64,000 nucleotides of DNA from Ornithoclostridium sp944380285 (GTDB lineage: Bacteria > Bacillota > Clostridia > Christensenellales > UBA3700), in assembly GCA_963931165.1 (NCBI GenBank), contig OZ006985.1, positions 434,001-498,000 on the forward strand, read 5' to 3'. Numbering within the stretch: position 1 is the first letter of the stretch; each line of letters starts with the position of its first letter. The notes below the pieces were generated by a model. The model was given only the letters and a program-made list of their open reading frames with translations, was not told the DNA's origin and ran no database searches. This document shows positions 43,701 through 50,690 of this stretch, piece by piece. The translations under genes and the position numbers were made by a program.

Positions 43701-44750
43701 CCACTCCTGCTTCGCCCTTTGCTCCATGATGTAATCCCAAGTGAAGATCTCGTTCTCATTGTACTCCGAAAGCAGCTTGAACGGCGTACCCGACAATTCG
43801 AGTATCTTCGTCTTTTTGTCTTTGTTCGCCGTCAACACCGCCTCAATGACCCTTTGTCCGAGCGTTGTCGTCGTGCCTTCATGCGCCTCGTCGATGATCA
43901 CAAAGTCCCAATCGAGCAAGAAAATGTATTCGTTCTTGTCAAATTTGCCGCCAACCGCGCTCGACCCCCTCAAATCTTGCAACGATGCAAAATAGACGTA
44001 TTTCTTGTCCGTGTCCACAAGATCTTCAATCTTTTCCCCCTTTGTCTTGGAACCGAAAACATAGTCGGTGTCATAAAAAATTTTATTGAAATCATCGTAC
44101 CACCCGTCCTTTACGTCGGGTCTGTGCGTATAGATCAACGTCTTTTGAAAACCCATTTCTTTGACGACTTCAAGCGCAGTCAACGTTTTGCCGAAACGCA
44201 TTTTTGCATTCCAAAGCATCCGGTTTCCTTTTTTGAGATGGTTTATTGTTTTCTTTATTGCATCTGCCTGTTCGGGACGGAAAACAATCGGACTTTTCCC
44301 TTTGCTTACATCGGACGACAACAAAGACGAACGCCCTTCCTTGACAGCGGCGATCGCCTTTTTCGCCGTCTCCAGATCGCACTTGAACCATTCTTTCCCC
44401 TTGATTTCCGCACCGAAACTCACAACCTCGATGTTTGACCTCTTCAAGACATTGTGCACGTCATGATCGCTGAAAGCCATGAGCTTCTCTTTGCCCGGCG
44501 CGCCTTCCTTTTTGACGGCAATCTCCGTGTGCAACAAATCGTACTGTACGCCTGCCGTTTGAGTGTATTGATTGATCCTTTCCTTTGCGGCCTTCTTCAA
44601 TTCCGAACTGTTAGGAACAATTTTTGTGCAATCATCCTTGTCTGTCTTCAGCGTCGCCTCACCGATCTTGACCATATCTCTATGATTTTTGTCGTTGATT
44701 CGGAACACATAGATCAATCGATATCGAAAAGATGATTCAAATTCTTTCAT
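40734..44750 (-). CDS. large restriction-modification protein: GIY-YIG-like, helicase and methylase domains
   Basis: 1338 residues. Residues about 8-130 (YVFRINDKN...MVKIGEAT...EWFKCDL) look like a T5orf172/GIY-YIG nuclease module. Residues about 170-620 are a superfamily-2 helicase: motif I MRFGKTLTALE (about 187), DEAH box IIDEAHEG (about 285) and the later LSCGRLTMGVTVPEW. Residues about 960-1160 carry an adenine-methylase motif IV, GNPPYQ (1003-1008). The start at 44750 overlaps the partner gene's stop by 4 bp; a longer frame upstream lies inside the partner gene. It probably cuts and modifies DNA using ATP. I could not find a clear methylase motif I in either chain. Confidence 0.82.
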   Translation of the reverse strand: MKEFESSFRYRLIYVFRINDKNHRDMVKIGEATLKTDKDDCTKIVPNSSELKKAAKERINQYTQTAGVQYDLLHTEIAVKKEGAPGKEKLMAFSDHDVHNVLKRSNIEVVSFGAEIKGKEWFKCDLETAKKAIAAVKEGRSSLLSSDVSKGKSPIVFRPEQADAIKKTINHLKKGNRMLWNAKMRFGKTLTALEVVKEMGFQKTLIYTHRPDVKDGWYDDFNKIFYDTDYVFGSKTKGEKIEDLVDTDKKYVYFASLQDLRGSSAVGGKFDKNEYIFLLDWDFVIIDEAHEGTTTTLGQRVIEAVLTANKDKKTKILELSGTPFKLLSEYNENEIFTWDYIMEQRAKQEWAQLHFGDHNPYEDMPKLEIFTYDLHNVFPEFVEKNVNTFKFKEFFRTWTGDTEKDGGPMQEGAEKGGFVHKDAVVAFLNLLTKEDSESNYPFSKEEYRSYYRHTLWMVPGVKEAKALSALLKEHPVFGSGAFKIVNVAGDGDEEQEWSSALKMVRDAIGEDPDDGYTITLSCGRLTMGVTVPEWTAVFMLAGQFTTAASSYLQTIFRVQNPANINGKKKEYCSVFDFAPDRTLTVIAQALEHSGGEKSTREKVEEFLTFCPVIAMEGSQMKPYNVNGMMRQLKKAYTEMVVKSGFDDKHLYKESVFMNLTDEDKQKFKELQAQIGKTTAGKKKDKIDINSQGLDGSEAQSGNDGGSPPRTEPTREQLERRKQRELTKNLISILRGLSVRIPLLIYGANVKIKENITAEKFPDLIDKASWDEFMPKGVTKEMYKNFVKYYDQDVFVSAGLRIRQMASEADELPPTERVKRIAEIFSLFKNPDKETVLTPWRVVNMHMSECLGGYNFFNESFDDTIEDPVFVNRGTVTADTLANPDAKILEINSKTGLYPLYVAYSLFRAKMDKIDADKRNDKTAEEVWKDVVQNNVFVLCKTEMAKMITQRTLMGYRKDKINAHAFDDIIMQLKEKQEQFKKKVTRGSFWNKENGTMKFDAVVGNPPYQGTNHQQIYPYFYLLSRELAKYSSLIFPTGWQASKKANNLSKMNNKDVKCDPQIHFIDNYQNIFPGISGAEWVNMVLWEKDYNNGLEGKQKILTNGREEKVINLTIKQDALKPDEIIRLANKVAKASDFKSISTITSTRKPYGLCTDVVGKHEKYGLPELQVSKEKEDDVRVWIKSGNIMYVPDKYPFPKKTEAFKWFKVFVPYAWGNMSEKKYLGGAFSDIIIAGPNEACTETYIESGCFETYDKAEKHAKYLMTKFTRALLYVNKVSQHSTTAWDAVPIQDYSEGWWAKPISELDACLFNKYGIEKDIAEFVEKNFQPRSEQNIVKYKS

Positions 44751-45733
44751 TTCTCCCCCTTGATCAGCGAATAAAACTCTATGGATCGCTTTGCCGACCA
44801 ATCGTATATTCGGCAATATATGCCGTTGTGTTTGCTGTTGTCTTTTGTCCTGCATCCCTCGCAAGACACTTTCTTCGTCTCCTTCCCGAGTAATGTTTCT
44901 TCCATCACTTCTTCATCGTGGCAGCTGTACGGCACCACAAATTTGAGCCCATCCATTTGCCATATGTTCCACGACAGAACGTTCGCGATTTCTTTGAGAT
45001 ATTCTTTTATCGCCGGCACTCCGAACTTGTTCTCGTAGTGCTCCATGAACGTGTACAGCAGATTCTCACGCGCCAACAATATGTTGTCCCCTTGCCAATC
45101 GAACCCATACACGCTCTGTATGGCACGCTTTGCCCACTTGTACCACTCCGGCTCCGCTTGCACATTTTCCGACACAATTCTCAATTTGCGATCAAGTAGC
45201 CCTATCCTGTCTTTGACCGGGATAATCTCTCCCGTAATCGTATCATATCTGCTTGCCAAATATGGCGCCTCTCCGCATGTGATCTCGATTCTGTTCTCCT
45301 TCACATAGTCCTGCCACATCTTGCCGCTTTGAGCAAAACATACCGGCTCGGTATTAGTGATCCATCCTTGCTCTTTTTCTGTATTGAAATTGCCGCTCGT
45401 ACCAAACCATGCGTCATCGATCAAGTTGTTTTGCTTGTTACACACCCATGACGGAGTGAATACTTCTGCCTTGTCCTTGACCCTGTCCGACTGCTCTTCT
45501 TGCGTTTTTGCGCTCCTTGGTTTTATTATGTTGCCGAAAAATCCGGTAACCTTTCGCGCCGTTACTTCATCCCTGCAACCATATCCTTCCCCAAGATCCG
45601 TATATGCGTCCGTCCCCCAAATAACGTTTTTGCGCGTTGTCTTGTCCCGAAGCAACATTTTGAATACTTCGGGCGTATACGCGAAGAGTTTATTCTCCTG
45701 TATATCTTGATATAGACTTGTCCTTTGCGCCAA
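44747..45733 (-). CDS. restriction-modification partner protein (methylase subunit-like)
   Basis: 328 residues. It contains VFTPSWVCNKQNNLID and, further on, APYLASRYDTITGE and GLLDRKLRIV, as in proteins annotated as restriction endonuclease subunit M. The VFTP(x)WV segment is what normally begins an adenine-methylase domain, but the NPPY motif is in the downstream protein, so the methylase appears to be divided between the two genes. The C-terminus has a CEGC...C Cys cluster that may bind zinc. The genes overlap by 4 bp. It is first in the operon, behind the promoter at 45764-45792. Confidence 0.75.
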   Translation of the reverse strand: MAQRTSLYQDIQENKLFAYTPEVFKMLLRDKTTRKNVIWGTDAYTDLGEGYGCRDEVTARKVTGFFGNIIKPRSAKTQEEQSDRVKDKAEVFTPSWVCNKQNNLIDDAWFGTSGNFNTEKEQGWITNTEPVCFAQSGKMWQDYVKENRIEITCGEAPYLASRYDTITGEIIPVKDRIGLLDRKLRIVSENVQAEPEWYKWAKRAIQSVYGFDWQGDNILLARENLLYTFMEHYENKFGVPAIKEYLKEIANVLSWNIWQMDGLKFVVPYSCHDEEVMEETLLGKETKKVSCEGCRTKDNSKHNGIYCRIYDWSAKRSIEFYSLIKGEK

Positions 45734-45763
45734 TTTAAACCTCTGCTATTGCCGACTATTAAA

Positions 45764-45792
45764 ATTATAACACACGCGCGCAACGCACGCAA
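45764..45792 (-). promoter_or_regulatory. promoter of the restriction-modification operon
   Basis: Minus strand TTGCGT (45792-45787), 17 bp, TATAAT (45769-45764), followed by a leader of about 23 nt. Confidence 0.75.
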
Positions 45793-46101
45793 GCCCAAAA
45801 TGCACCATGCATGACACATTTTCAAAAGCGATCGCCTTTGCCGAAATCGCCGAAAACCCTTGCTCGTGCCTTCGCCGATCAAGCCAAATCGCTCTAAGCT
45901 CACGCGAACGCGTTCTGTTCCCCCTTCACCCCGAAGTCGTCTCCGACCACGCAAAAATCGGACAAACCGCTGTGTTACGCCGAGATTTTCCGACGCCACG
46001 GCAAAATAATGCTCCGCCCGCACATCTAGTCTATCTCCGCCGTTTCGCCAAACTCATCGAAGTGCTTCCCGCTCGAAATTCCGCAACTTGCGCCAAAGTC
46101 G
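45793..46101. other. intergenic region with no supported gene
   Basis: About 310 bp between the restriction operon promoter and the tRNA-Ala promoter. I see no gene, terminator or repeat here that I can defend. Confidence 0.5.
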
Positions 46102-46130
46102 TTGCATTTTGCTCTGCGACATGCTATAAT
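46102..46130 (+). promoter_or_regulatory. promoter of tRNA-Ala
   Basis: TTGCAT (46102-46107), 17 bp, TATAAT (46125-46130), 13 bases before the tRNA. Confidence 0.85.
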
Positions 46131-46143
46131 ATGCCTTGCCCGT

Positions 46144-46219
<76 letters not shown>

Positions 46220-46411
46220 TCTACCCAAAAGATCCGATCGCTCGGGTCTTTTTTTTCTTTTTGTCTCGGGCAGATGGTGGAGATAAGGGAGTGCACCCCG
46301 ACGACGCGTTTTACGCGTCGGTCAGGCTGCACGCGATCGCGCCTCGACACATCCGTGTCTCGCCGTACCCTGACGGCGATCGCTGTAAGGCGACTCCCCT
46401 TATCTCCACCA
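46220..46411 (+). repeat. tRNA-linked repeat element, copy 1 (after tRNA-Ala)
   Basis: Order: terminator hairpin (46230-46257), an inverted copy of the tRNA-Ala 3' end and its flank (46268-46289), a core of about 100 bp, and a direct 21-nt copy of the tRNA 3' end (46391-46411). The core has a GACGCG/CGCGTC hairpin (about 46310-46321), GACAC-ATCC-GTGTC (46346-46359) and ACGGC-GATC-GCTGT (46373-46386), followed by AAGGC. Copies 2 and 3 share the core. No protein gene is inside. Confidence 0.75.
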
Positions 46412-46730
46412 GTGTCGTTAAAGTTTGAACACTATAAAACGAAATACATTTTCGTAAACGGTGTCGCGGGCTTTATCGCATACCATTAAGGAAAAAGCAC
46501 AAGGTTAAAAACCTTGTGCTTTTTCTATGTCCTGCCCACCCAAAACCCACGTATCTTTTAAAGCTATGCCATCTATATGACCATTGTCTAATAAAAAAGC
46601 ATTAAAGAGTTTTCGCATTGTTGTTGAAAACTTTCACATATCTTTCTCCTAGTTGTGCAATATTGATTTATAACAGTATTGTAGAAGTAATCCGATATAT
46701 TACAATTGAATTTTGAATACATATATTTCC
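46412..46730. other. AT-rich left end of the TIR cassette
   Basis: About 320 bp. It holds a near-perfect bidirectional hairpin AAAAAGCACAAGGTT...ACCTTGTGCTTTTT (46492-46525). A 37-codon minus-strand frame starting at 46618 (MRKLFNAFLLDNGHIDG...) runs into that hairpin; it looks like a decayed gene end, and I do not recognise it. Confidence 0.5.
46492..46525. terminator. bidirectional terminator left of the TIR gene
   Basis: GCACAAGGTT-AAAA-ACCTTGTGC stem flanked by A5 and T5. Confidence 0.85.
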
Positions 46731-47243
46731 TTAGTTATCGTAATAAAGAGACTGCTTAAGTGGCATACACGGGTTGCTATGTACCGTTTGATATTTTGTA
46801 TTTATAGAGCGTTCATAAGCCGTATTTAACAAACTTAAAATATTATCATTTAATTTTGTCCACTCAGACCAAACAACATAATCTTTGTTGTCCCAAAGTT
46901 TTGTTGGAAAAGTATTTAAATCAATAGTTAGTAAAGTGTCTGTTCTTTTTGGTAAATGTACGCCGACAATGCCTAACCTCTCGCCCACATTTCCTCTAAG
47001 TGCTGTATGTATTTCATGGTCTACATGGGGGCGACTAAAAGTTTCTTTTCCAATTAAGCATAAAAGTACATCACATTGTTTTAATCTCCCACATAAATAT
47101 GTTCTTATTTTTTCTGCTGATTGCCCATTAAAATTTTTATCTTCGGGAACAGCGTAATAATCAATATTGTGACTTTTTAATATGTTTTCTGCTTTTCTTC
47201 TATAAGCACTATCGGCTCTATGATAACTTATAAATACTTTCAT
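46731..47243 (-). CDS. TIR-like domain protein (ThsB/DUF1863-type), probable anti-phage component
   Basis: 170 residues. The N-terminus KVFISYHRADSAYRRKAENIL and the later CDVLLCLIGKETFSRPHVDHEIHTAL match the TIR-like fold of Thoeris ThsB proteins; E77 in VDHEI is at the position of the expected NAD-cleaving Glu. GIVGVHLPK is the following strand. Such proteins make NAD-derived signals when phage infects. It is the second gene of a two-gene operon, one base after the membrane-protein gene. Composition is strongly AT-rich compared with the core genome, consistent with recent transfer. I see no ThsA gene. Confidence 0.78.
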   Translation of the reverse strand: MKVFISYHRADSAYRRKAENILKSHNIDYYAVPEDKNFNGQSAEKIRTYLCGRLKQCDVLLCLIGKETFSRPHVDHEIHTALRGNVGERLGIVGVHLPKRTDTLLTIDLNTFPTKLWDNKDYVVWSEWTKLNDNILSLLNTAYERSINTKYQTVHSNPCMPLKQSLYYDN

Positions 47244-47244
47244 T

Positions 47245-47673
47245 TCAAATTAAAACCCCAAGTAAAATAAGCCCGACCACTATTAGTCCATATAAAACAC
47301 TTTCTGAGGGTGAAATAAACGCATTAACAATGGAGTAACGCCAACCATTATACTTTTTTAGCGGCATTTCATAGTCTTTTATTTTTAAAATATCTCCACT
47401 CTTTACTTGATGAATCACATCATTATAAATAGCAATAAATTTTCTCTCTTTTGATAAATAGAAAGCATCTAAAATCCAAAATAACACAGTTGGAGCTATT
47501 GCAATGAATATAAATAGCGTATTTCCGCTACACGAGTTACTAATTGTTGCAACATAAATAGCTATTAGTGCGGATACTATTGTAATAGCCCAACCTTTCA
47601 TCTGAAAAGAACAAGTATTCATCCTTGAAATATTGCTTTGCAAAAATTCTAAATGTTTTTCGTTAATCCCCAT
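47245..47673 (-). CDS. small membrane protein paired with the TIR gene, possible effector
   Basis: 142 residues. Three hydrophobic segments: about 27-46 (GWAITIVSALIAIYVATIS), 52-73 (TLFIFIAIAPTVLFWILDAF) and 121-142 (VLYGLIVVGLILLGVLI), with a helical, charged cytoplasmic middle (SKERKFIAIYNDVIHQVKSGD). The C-terminal helix reaches the last residue. It has a GGAG ribosome site and comes first in the operon. It lacks a Macro, SLOG or SIR2 domain, so if it is the effector of a TIR signal it would be a membrane-acting one without a familiar ligand-binding domain. I do not recognise a named family. Confidence 0.6.
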   Translation of the reverse strand: MGINEKHLEFLQSNISRMNTCSFQMKGWAITIVSALIAIYVATISNSCSGNTLFIFIAIAPTVLFWILDAFYLSKERKFIAIYNDVIHQVKSGDILKIKDYEMPLKKYNGWRYSIVNAFISPSESVLYGLIVVGLILLGVLI

Positions 47674-47710
47674 TGCTTTCTCCTATTGATATTAATTAGT
47701 TAGTATTATA

Positions 47711-47753
47711 ATAATAGCATATCTTTGAAAAATTTTCAATAAGATATGCTATT
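47711..47753. promoter_or_regulatory. TIR operon promoter inside a 41-bp palindrome
   Basis: Minus strand TTGAAA (47739-47734), 17 bp, TATTAT (47716-47711). The palindrome has 13-bp arms AATAGCATATCTT (47713-47725) and AAGATATGCTATT (47741-47753), with an inner TGAAAA/TTTTCA. It covers the promoter, so it may be an operator, or a hairpin end. Confidence 0.65.
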
Positions 47754-47911
47754 AATTAAACTATTAGATATGCTTTGTTGCAACTTGTTTCTTTTTATCT
47801 TAGTTCTTTCTTGGCTGACTGTTTGCCGTATAGCGGATAATCTGATAGCAGCAAATCGACTTGGCAATAGTATTCCGTCCTATTTATCTGATATAATACT
47901 GTGTGCGTTTT

Positions 47912-48183
47912 TGCGACTCTCAGTTCCACCATCTGCCGAAGACTCGACAAGTTCGGGTCTTTTTTCTATTATGCGACAGGCGGTGTATATGTGCCGGCAG
48001 ACGGCGCAGAAAAGGGGGAGTGCACCCCCGATGACGCGCTTCTCGCGTCGGTCAAGCTGCACGCGATCGCGCCTCGACACATTCGTGTCTCGCCGTTCCC
48101 TAACAGCAATCGCTGTAAGGCGACTCCCCTTTAATATGGTTTCGCCATCTACCAAAAAGATCCGATCATTCGGAAGCATTTTT
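47912..48183 (+). repeat. tRNA-linked repeat element, copy 2 (without a complete tRNA)
   Basis: It begins with a tRNA-3'-end-like CGACTC...TTCCACCATCTGCC (47913-47936) and a terminator hairpin GACTCGA-CAAG-TTCGGGTC plus T6 (47941-47966), then an inverted arm GCAGACGGCGCAGAAAAGG (47998-48016), the shared core with GACAC-ATTC-GTGTC and ACAGC-AATC-GCTGT, AAGGCGACTCCCCTT, and a second tRNA-Ala-type tail CCATCTACC..AAAGATCCGATC (48145-48166). A TATAAT (47892-47897) sits before it like a tRNA promoter. It looks like a remnant tRNA locus. Confidence 0.65.
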
Positions 48184-48278
48184 GTTTTAGCGTACTTCAC
48201 CGGATGTCTGCGTGTTTCATTGGTTTTTGTCTACAACTGTATATCATCTCAATATTTTTGTAAAAATCTTTGTCTGAA

Positions 48279-48289
48279 TTTGTCGAAAA
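48279..48289 (+). promoter_or_regulatory. Spo0A box before the Cys-rich lipoprotein gene
   Basis: TTTGTCGAAAA, a perfect 0A box, lies four bases before the -35 element. Confidence 0.6.
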
Positions 48290-48292
48290 CGC

Positions 48293-48321
48293 TTGACTTA
48301 TGTCTTTCATTTCACTAAACT
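48293..48321 (+). promoter_or_regulatory. promoter of the Cys-rich lipoprotein gene
   Basis: TTGACT (48293-48298), 17 bp, TAAACT (48316-48321); the leader has GGGAG before the ATG. Confidence 0.75.
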
Positions 48322-48354
48322 GAAATTAATAAATCTTGTCACGGGAGATAAATT

Positions 48355-50454
48355 ATGAGAAAAATTGCCGTTTTCGGAGTGGTTTTTGTTGCGGTTGCTT
48401 TGGCTGTTTGCCTTGCTTCTTGCTCCTCTCCTTCGGCGGTGATCTACTTCTCTGTCAACGGCGAGATCGTACACTCTCAAGTCGTCACCGAGACCTCCGG
48501 CTTGGACGATTTCACCCCCTCTCTCACAAACGGTACCTTCTTGGGATGGTTCACGGATGAAGCGTGCACCATCCCTTTTTCTTTTCATAACTACATCCTC
48601 GCGGGGACGTTTGATGACATCACCGTATACGCTCTCGTCTCGCATGACAACACCGGATCGGGTCATCCCGATACAGAAGAGGAATCCTCTTGCGAACATG
48701 ACCTGCAGCACCTTGCCGCCAAATCTTCCACCTGCTCCGAACGAGGCAATCTTGAGTGCTGGTATTGCTCTCTTTGCGAGCAATATTTCGCAGACGAAAC
48801 TTGCGAGACATACATAAGTCCATTCGTGGACCGTCTCGGTCACGAGACAACCTTTGTCCCTGCAAAGGCGGCGACCTGCACCGAGGACGGAACCCATGAA
48901 CATTGGCATTGCTCGCGTTGCGGACTCGACTTTGAGGACGAAGATTGCACCGTTGAATTGACAAACGCCGTCATCTCAACCTCGGGACATGTCCTCGTTT
49001 ATCACCCGGAAGAGCCATCCACATGCACCTCTTCCGGACACCTCGAGTATTGGACCTGTTCCGTGTGCAAAGACAGCTTCTCTTCAAGAGATGCACTCGA
49101 AGCCGTCCCTCTCGAGTCGCTGCAAAAAGAACTCCTTCCTCACAGCTACTCCGTATCGGAGATCTCCCAAACTCCGTCCGCGACAAAGTCCGGCAGCGCT
49201 CTGCTTGTCTGTTCATGCGGCGAGACCGCCCTGTTGTCCCTGCCCGCATTGTCCGCCGCGGATTATGCCGTCTGCTCCGTTCCGTCCACCTGCACCGAGC
49301 ACGGCTCGGACACCTATACCCTGTTGGGGACATATTCCGTACAAATAGTGCAAGAGAAAGCTCTCTCGCCTCACTCCCGCGGAGAGGTCACGGACTACCG
49401 TGCTCCGTCTTGCACAGACGCCGGCTCTACCGGCTTTGTGCTTTGCACCCAATGCGGAACCGTATTGTCTCCGTCTGAACCAATCCCCGCAAACGGACAT
49501 GATTGGGCCAAGACCATCATCTCGTCTACCTGCACCTCCCAAGGATACGTCTTGTCCGTGTGCTCCGCCTGCGGCGAAACCAAACGGGAACCTCTGCCCC
49601 TTGCTGACCACTCGTTTACCCTTGTCCCCAAAGTTGCGTCCACCTGCGTCCAAGAGGGCGTTGAAAGCCATTACAGCTGTTCTTCCTGTTCCGGACTCTT
49701 CTCCCTTGACAAAACCCCTTGCACCGAACAAAACCTTGTTCTCCCTCTTTCATCCCACTCCCTCGACTCAATGGGAACATGCACCGTATGCGGCTACCGC
49801 GAATTGCCTCACGCTCTGTTCGAGCCAAACTCCTCCGGCGGCGTCACCTTTATGGGCTTTGAAGACGGCTATACCTATCCATACGAAGAGTTGGTCATCC
49901 CCTCGTCTTACAACGATCTTCCCGTGACCGAGATCTCCAAGACCGCCTTCTCCGAATGCGTAAAGAACGTGACCTCTCTCGTTTTACCGGACAGCTTGCA
50001 ATCACTGGAACCGGGAGTTCTCGGCGAATTTACGAATCTCATCTCCTTGACAATACCCTTTGTCGGAAAAAATAGAGAAACAGGTCTTACTCTCATGGAG
50101 TTGTTTTCTGAACAAAACAGAAATAATGTTAATCTTCCCACAAGTTTGACATCCGTGACGGTTACCGATTCGATTTGCATATATGAAAGAACTTTCTTCT
50201 ATGCCCCCGGCTTGACCGACATCCGCCTCAACGAAGGTTGTACCGAGATCGGTCCAAAAGCCTTCTCCTCCTGTGTTGCCCTCGAAAATCTATATCTTCC
50301 CTCCTCTTTGCAAACGATAGCGGACGATGCCTTCTCCCGCTCTTTCTCTCAAGCGACCGCTCCCACCATCCACTTTGCCGGAAGCGAATCCCAATGGCAG
50401 TCCATAGCCGAAAATTGCGACATCCCCGAGGCCTCCCTGTCCTACAAAGAATGA
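48355..50454 (+). CDS. lipoprotein with Cys-rich repeats and BspA-type leucine-rich repeats
   Basis: 699 residues. Signal with lipobox LASC (Cys about 23); residues about 27-95 resemble an InlB B-repeat (VIYFSVNGEIVHSQVV...GTFLGWFTDEACTIPF). Residues about 100-480 contain seven or so modules with paired CxxC, such as ECWYCSLCEQYFADETC and HWHCSRCGLDFEDEDC. Residues about 500-690 are BspA-type LRR_5 units (LVLPDSLQSLEPGVLGEFTNL, GCTEIGPKAFSSCVALENLYLPSSL). Probably a surface adhesin or matrix protein. A Spo0A box overlaps its promoter region. The Cys-rich module is common in clostridial surface proteins but has no known function to me. Confidence 0.8.
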   Translation: MRKIAVFGVVFVAVALAVCLASCSSPSAVIYFSVNGEIVHSQVVTETSGLDDFTPSLTNGTFLGWFTDEACTIPFSFHNYILAGTFDDITVYALVSHDNTGSGHPDTEEESSCEHDLQHLAAKSSTCSERGNLECWYCSLCEQYFADETCETYISPFVDRLGHETTFVPAKAATCTEDGTHEHWHCSRCGLDFEDEDCTVELTNAVISTSGHVLVYHPEEPSTCTSSGHLEYWTCSVCKDSFSSRDALEAVPLESLQKELLPHSYSVSEISQTPSATKSGSALLVCSCGETALLSLPALSAADYAVCSVPSTCTEHGSDTYTLLGTYSVQIVQEKALSPHSRGEVTDYRAPSCTDAGSTGFVLCTQCGTVLSPSEPIPANGHDWAKTIISSTCTSQGYVLSVCSACGETKREPLPLADHSFTLVPKVASTCVQEGVESHYSCSSCSGLFSLDKTPCTEQNLVLPLSSHSLDSMGTCTVCGYRELPHALFEPNSSGGVTFMGFEDGYTYPYEELVIPSSYNDLPVTEISKTAFSECVKNVTSLVLPDSLQSLEPGVLGEFTNLISLTIPFVGKNRETGLTLMELFSEQNRNNVNLPTSLTSVTVTDSICIYERTFFYAPGLTDIRLNEGCTEIGPKAFSSCVALENLYLPSSLQTIADDAFSRSFSQATAPTIHFAGSESQWQSIAENCDIPEASLSYKE

Positions 50455-50549
50455 CCGTTGACTTACGAAAAATTTCTTTCGGCCGTTCGCCTTGCAGCAC
50501 TCCGACCGCACATAAACATCATCGAATTTCAGCAAGTTGCAAAATGTTT

Positions 50550-50578
50550 TTGACAAACCGCAAGATATGTGTTATCAT
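50550..50578 (+). promoter_or_regulatory. promoter of tRNA-Ser
   Basis: TTGACA (50550-50555), 17 bp, TATCAT (50573-50578), 19 bases before the tRNA. Confidence 0.75.
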
Positions 50579-50597
50579 TATCTCACTTGACCGATAT

Positions 50598-50688
50598 GGA
50601 GAAATACCCAAGAGGCCGAAGGGGCTCCCCTGCTAAGGGAGTAGTACGGGAAACCGTAGCGAGGGTTCAAATCCCTCTTTCTCCGCCA
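50598..50688 (+). tRNA. tRNA-Ser (GCT anticodon)
   Basis: Acceptor GGAGAAA with TTTCTCC, anticodon stem CTCCC/GGGAG with loop CTGCTAA (anticodon GCT), long variable arm TAGTACGGGAAACCGTAGC, T arm GAGGG-TTCAAAT-CCCTC, discriminator G, and encoded CCA (50686-50688). A terminator (GACCTCAACAAA...TTTGTTGAGGTC plus TTTT) follows at about 50694-50728. Its 3' end plus two bases is repeated exactly at 50897-50919. Confidence 0.95.
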
Positions 50689-50690
50689 AG

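Noticed and set aside
44751..44864. N-terminal extension of the large restriction protein
   Set aside because: This part lies inside the upstream gene in another frame; the ATG at 44750 with 4-bp overlap is a better start.
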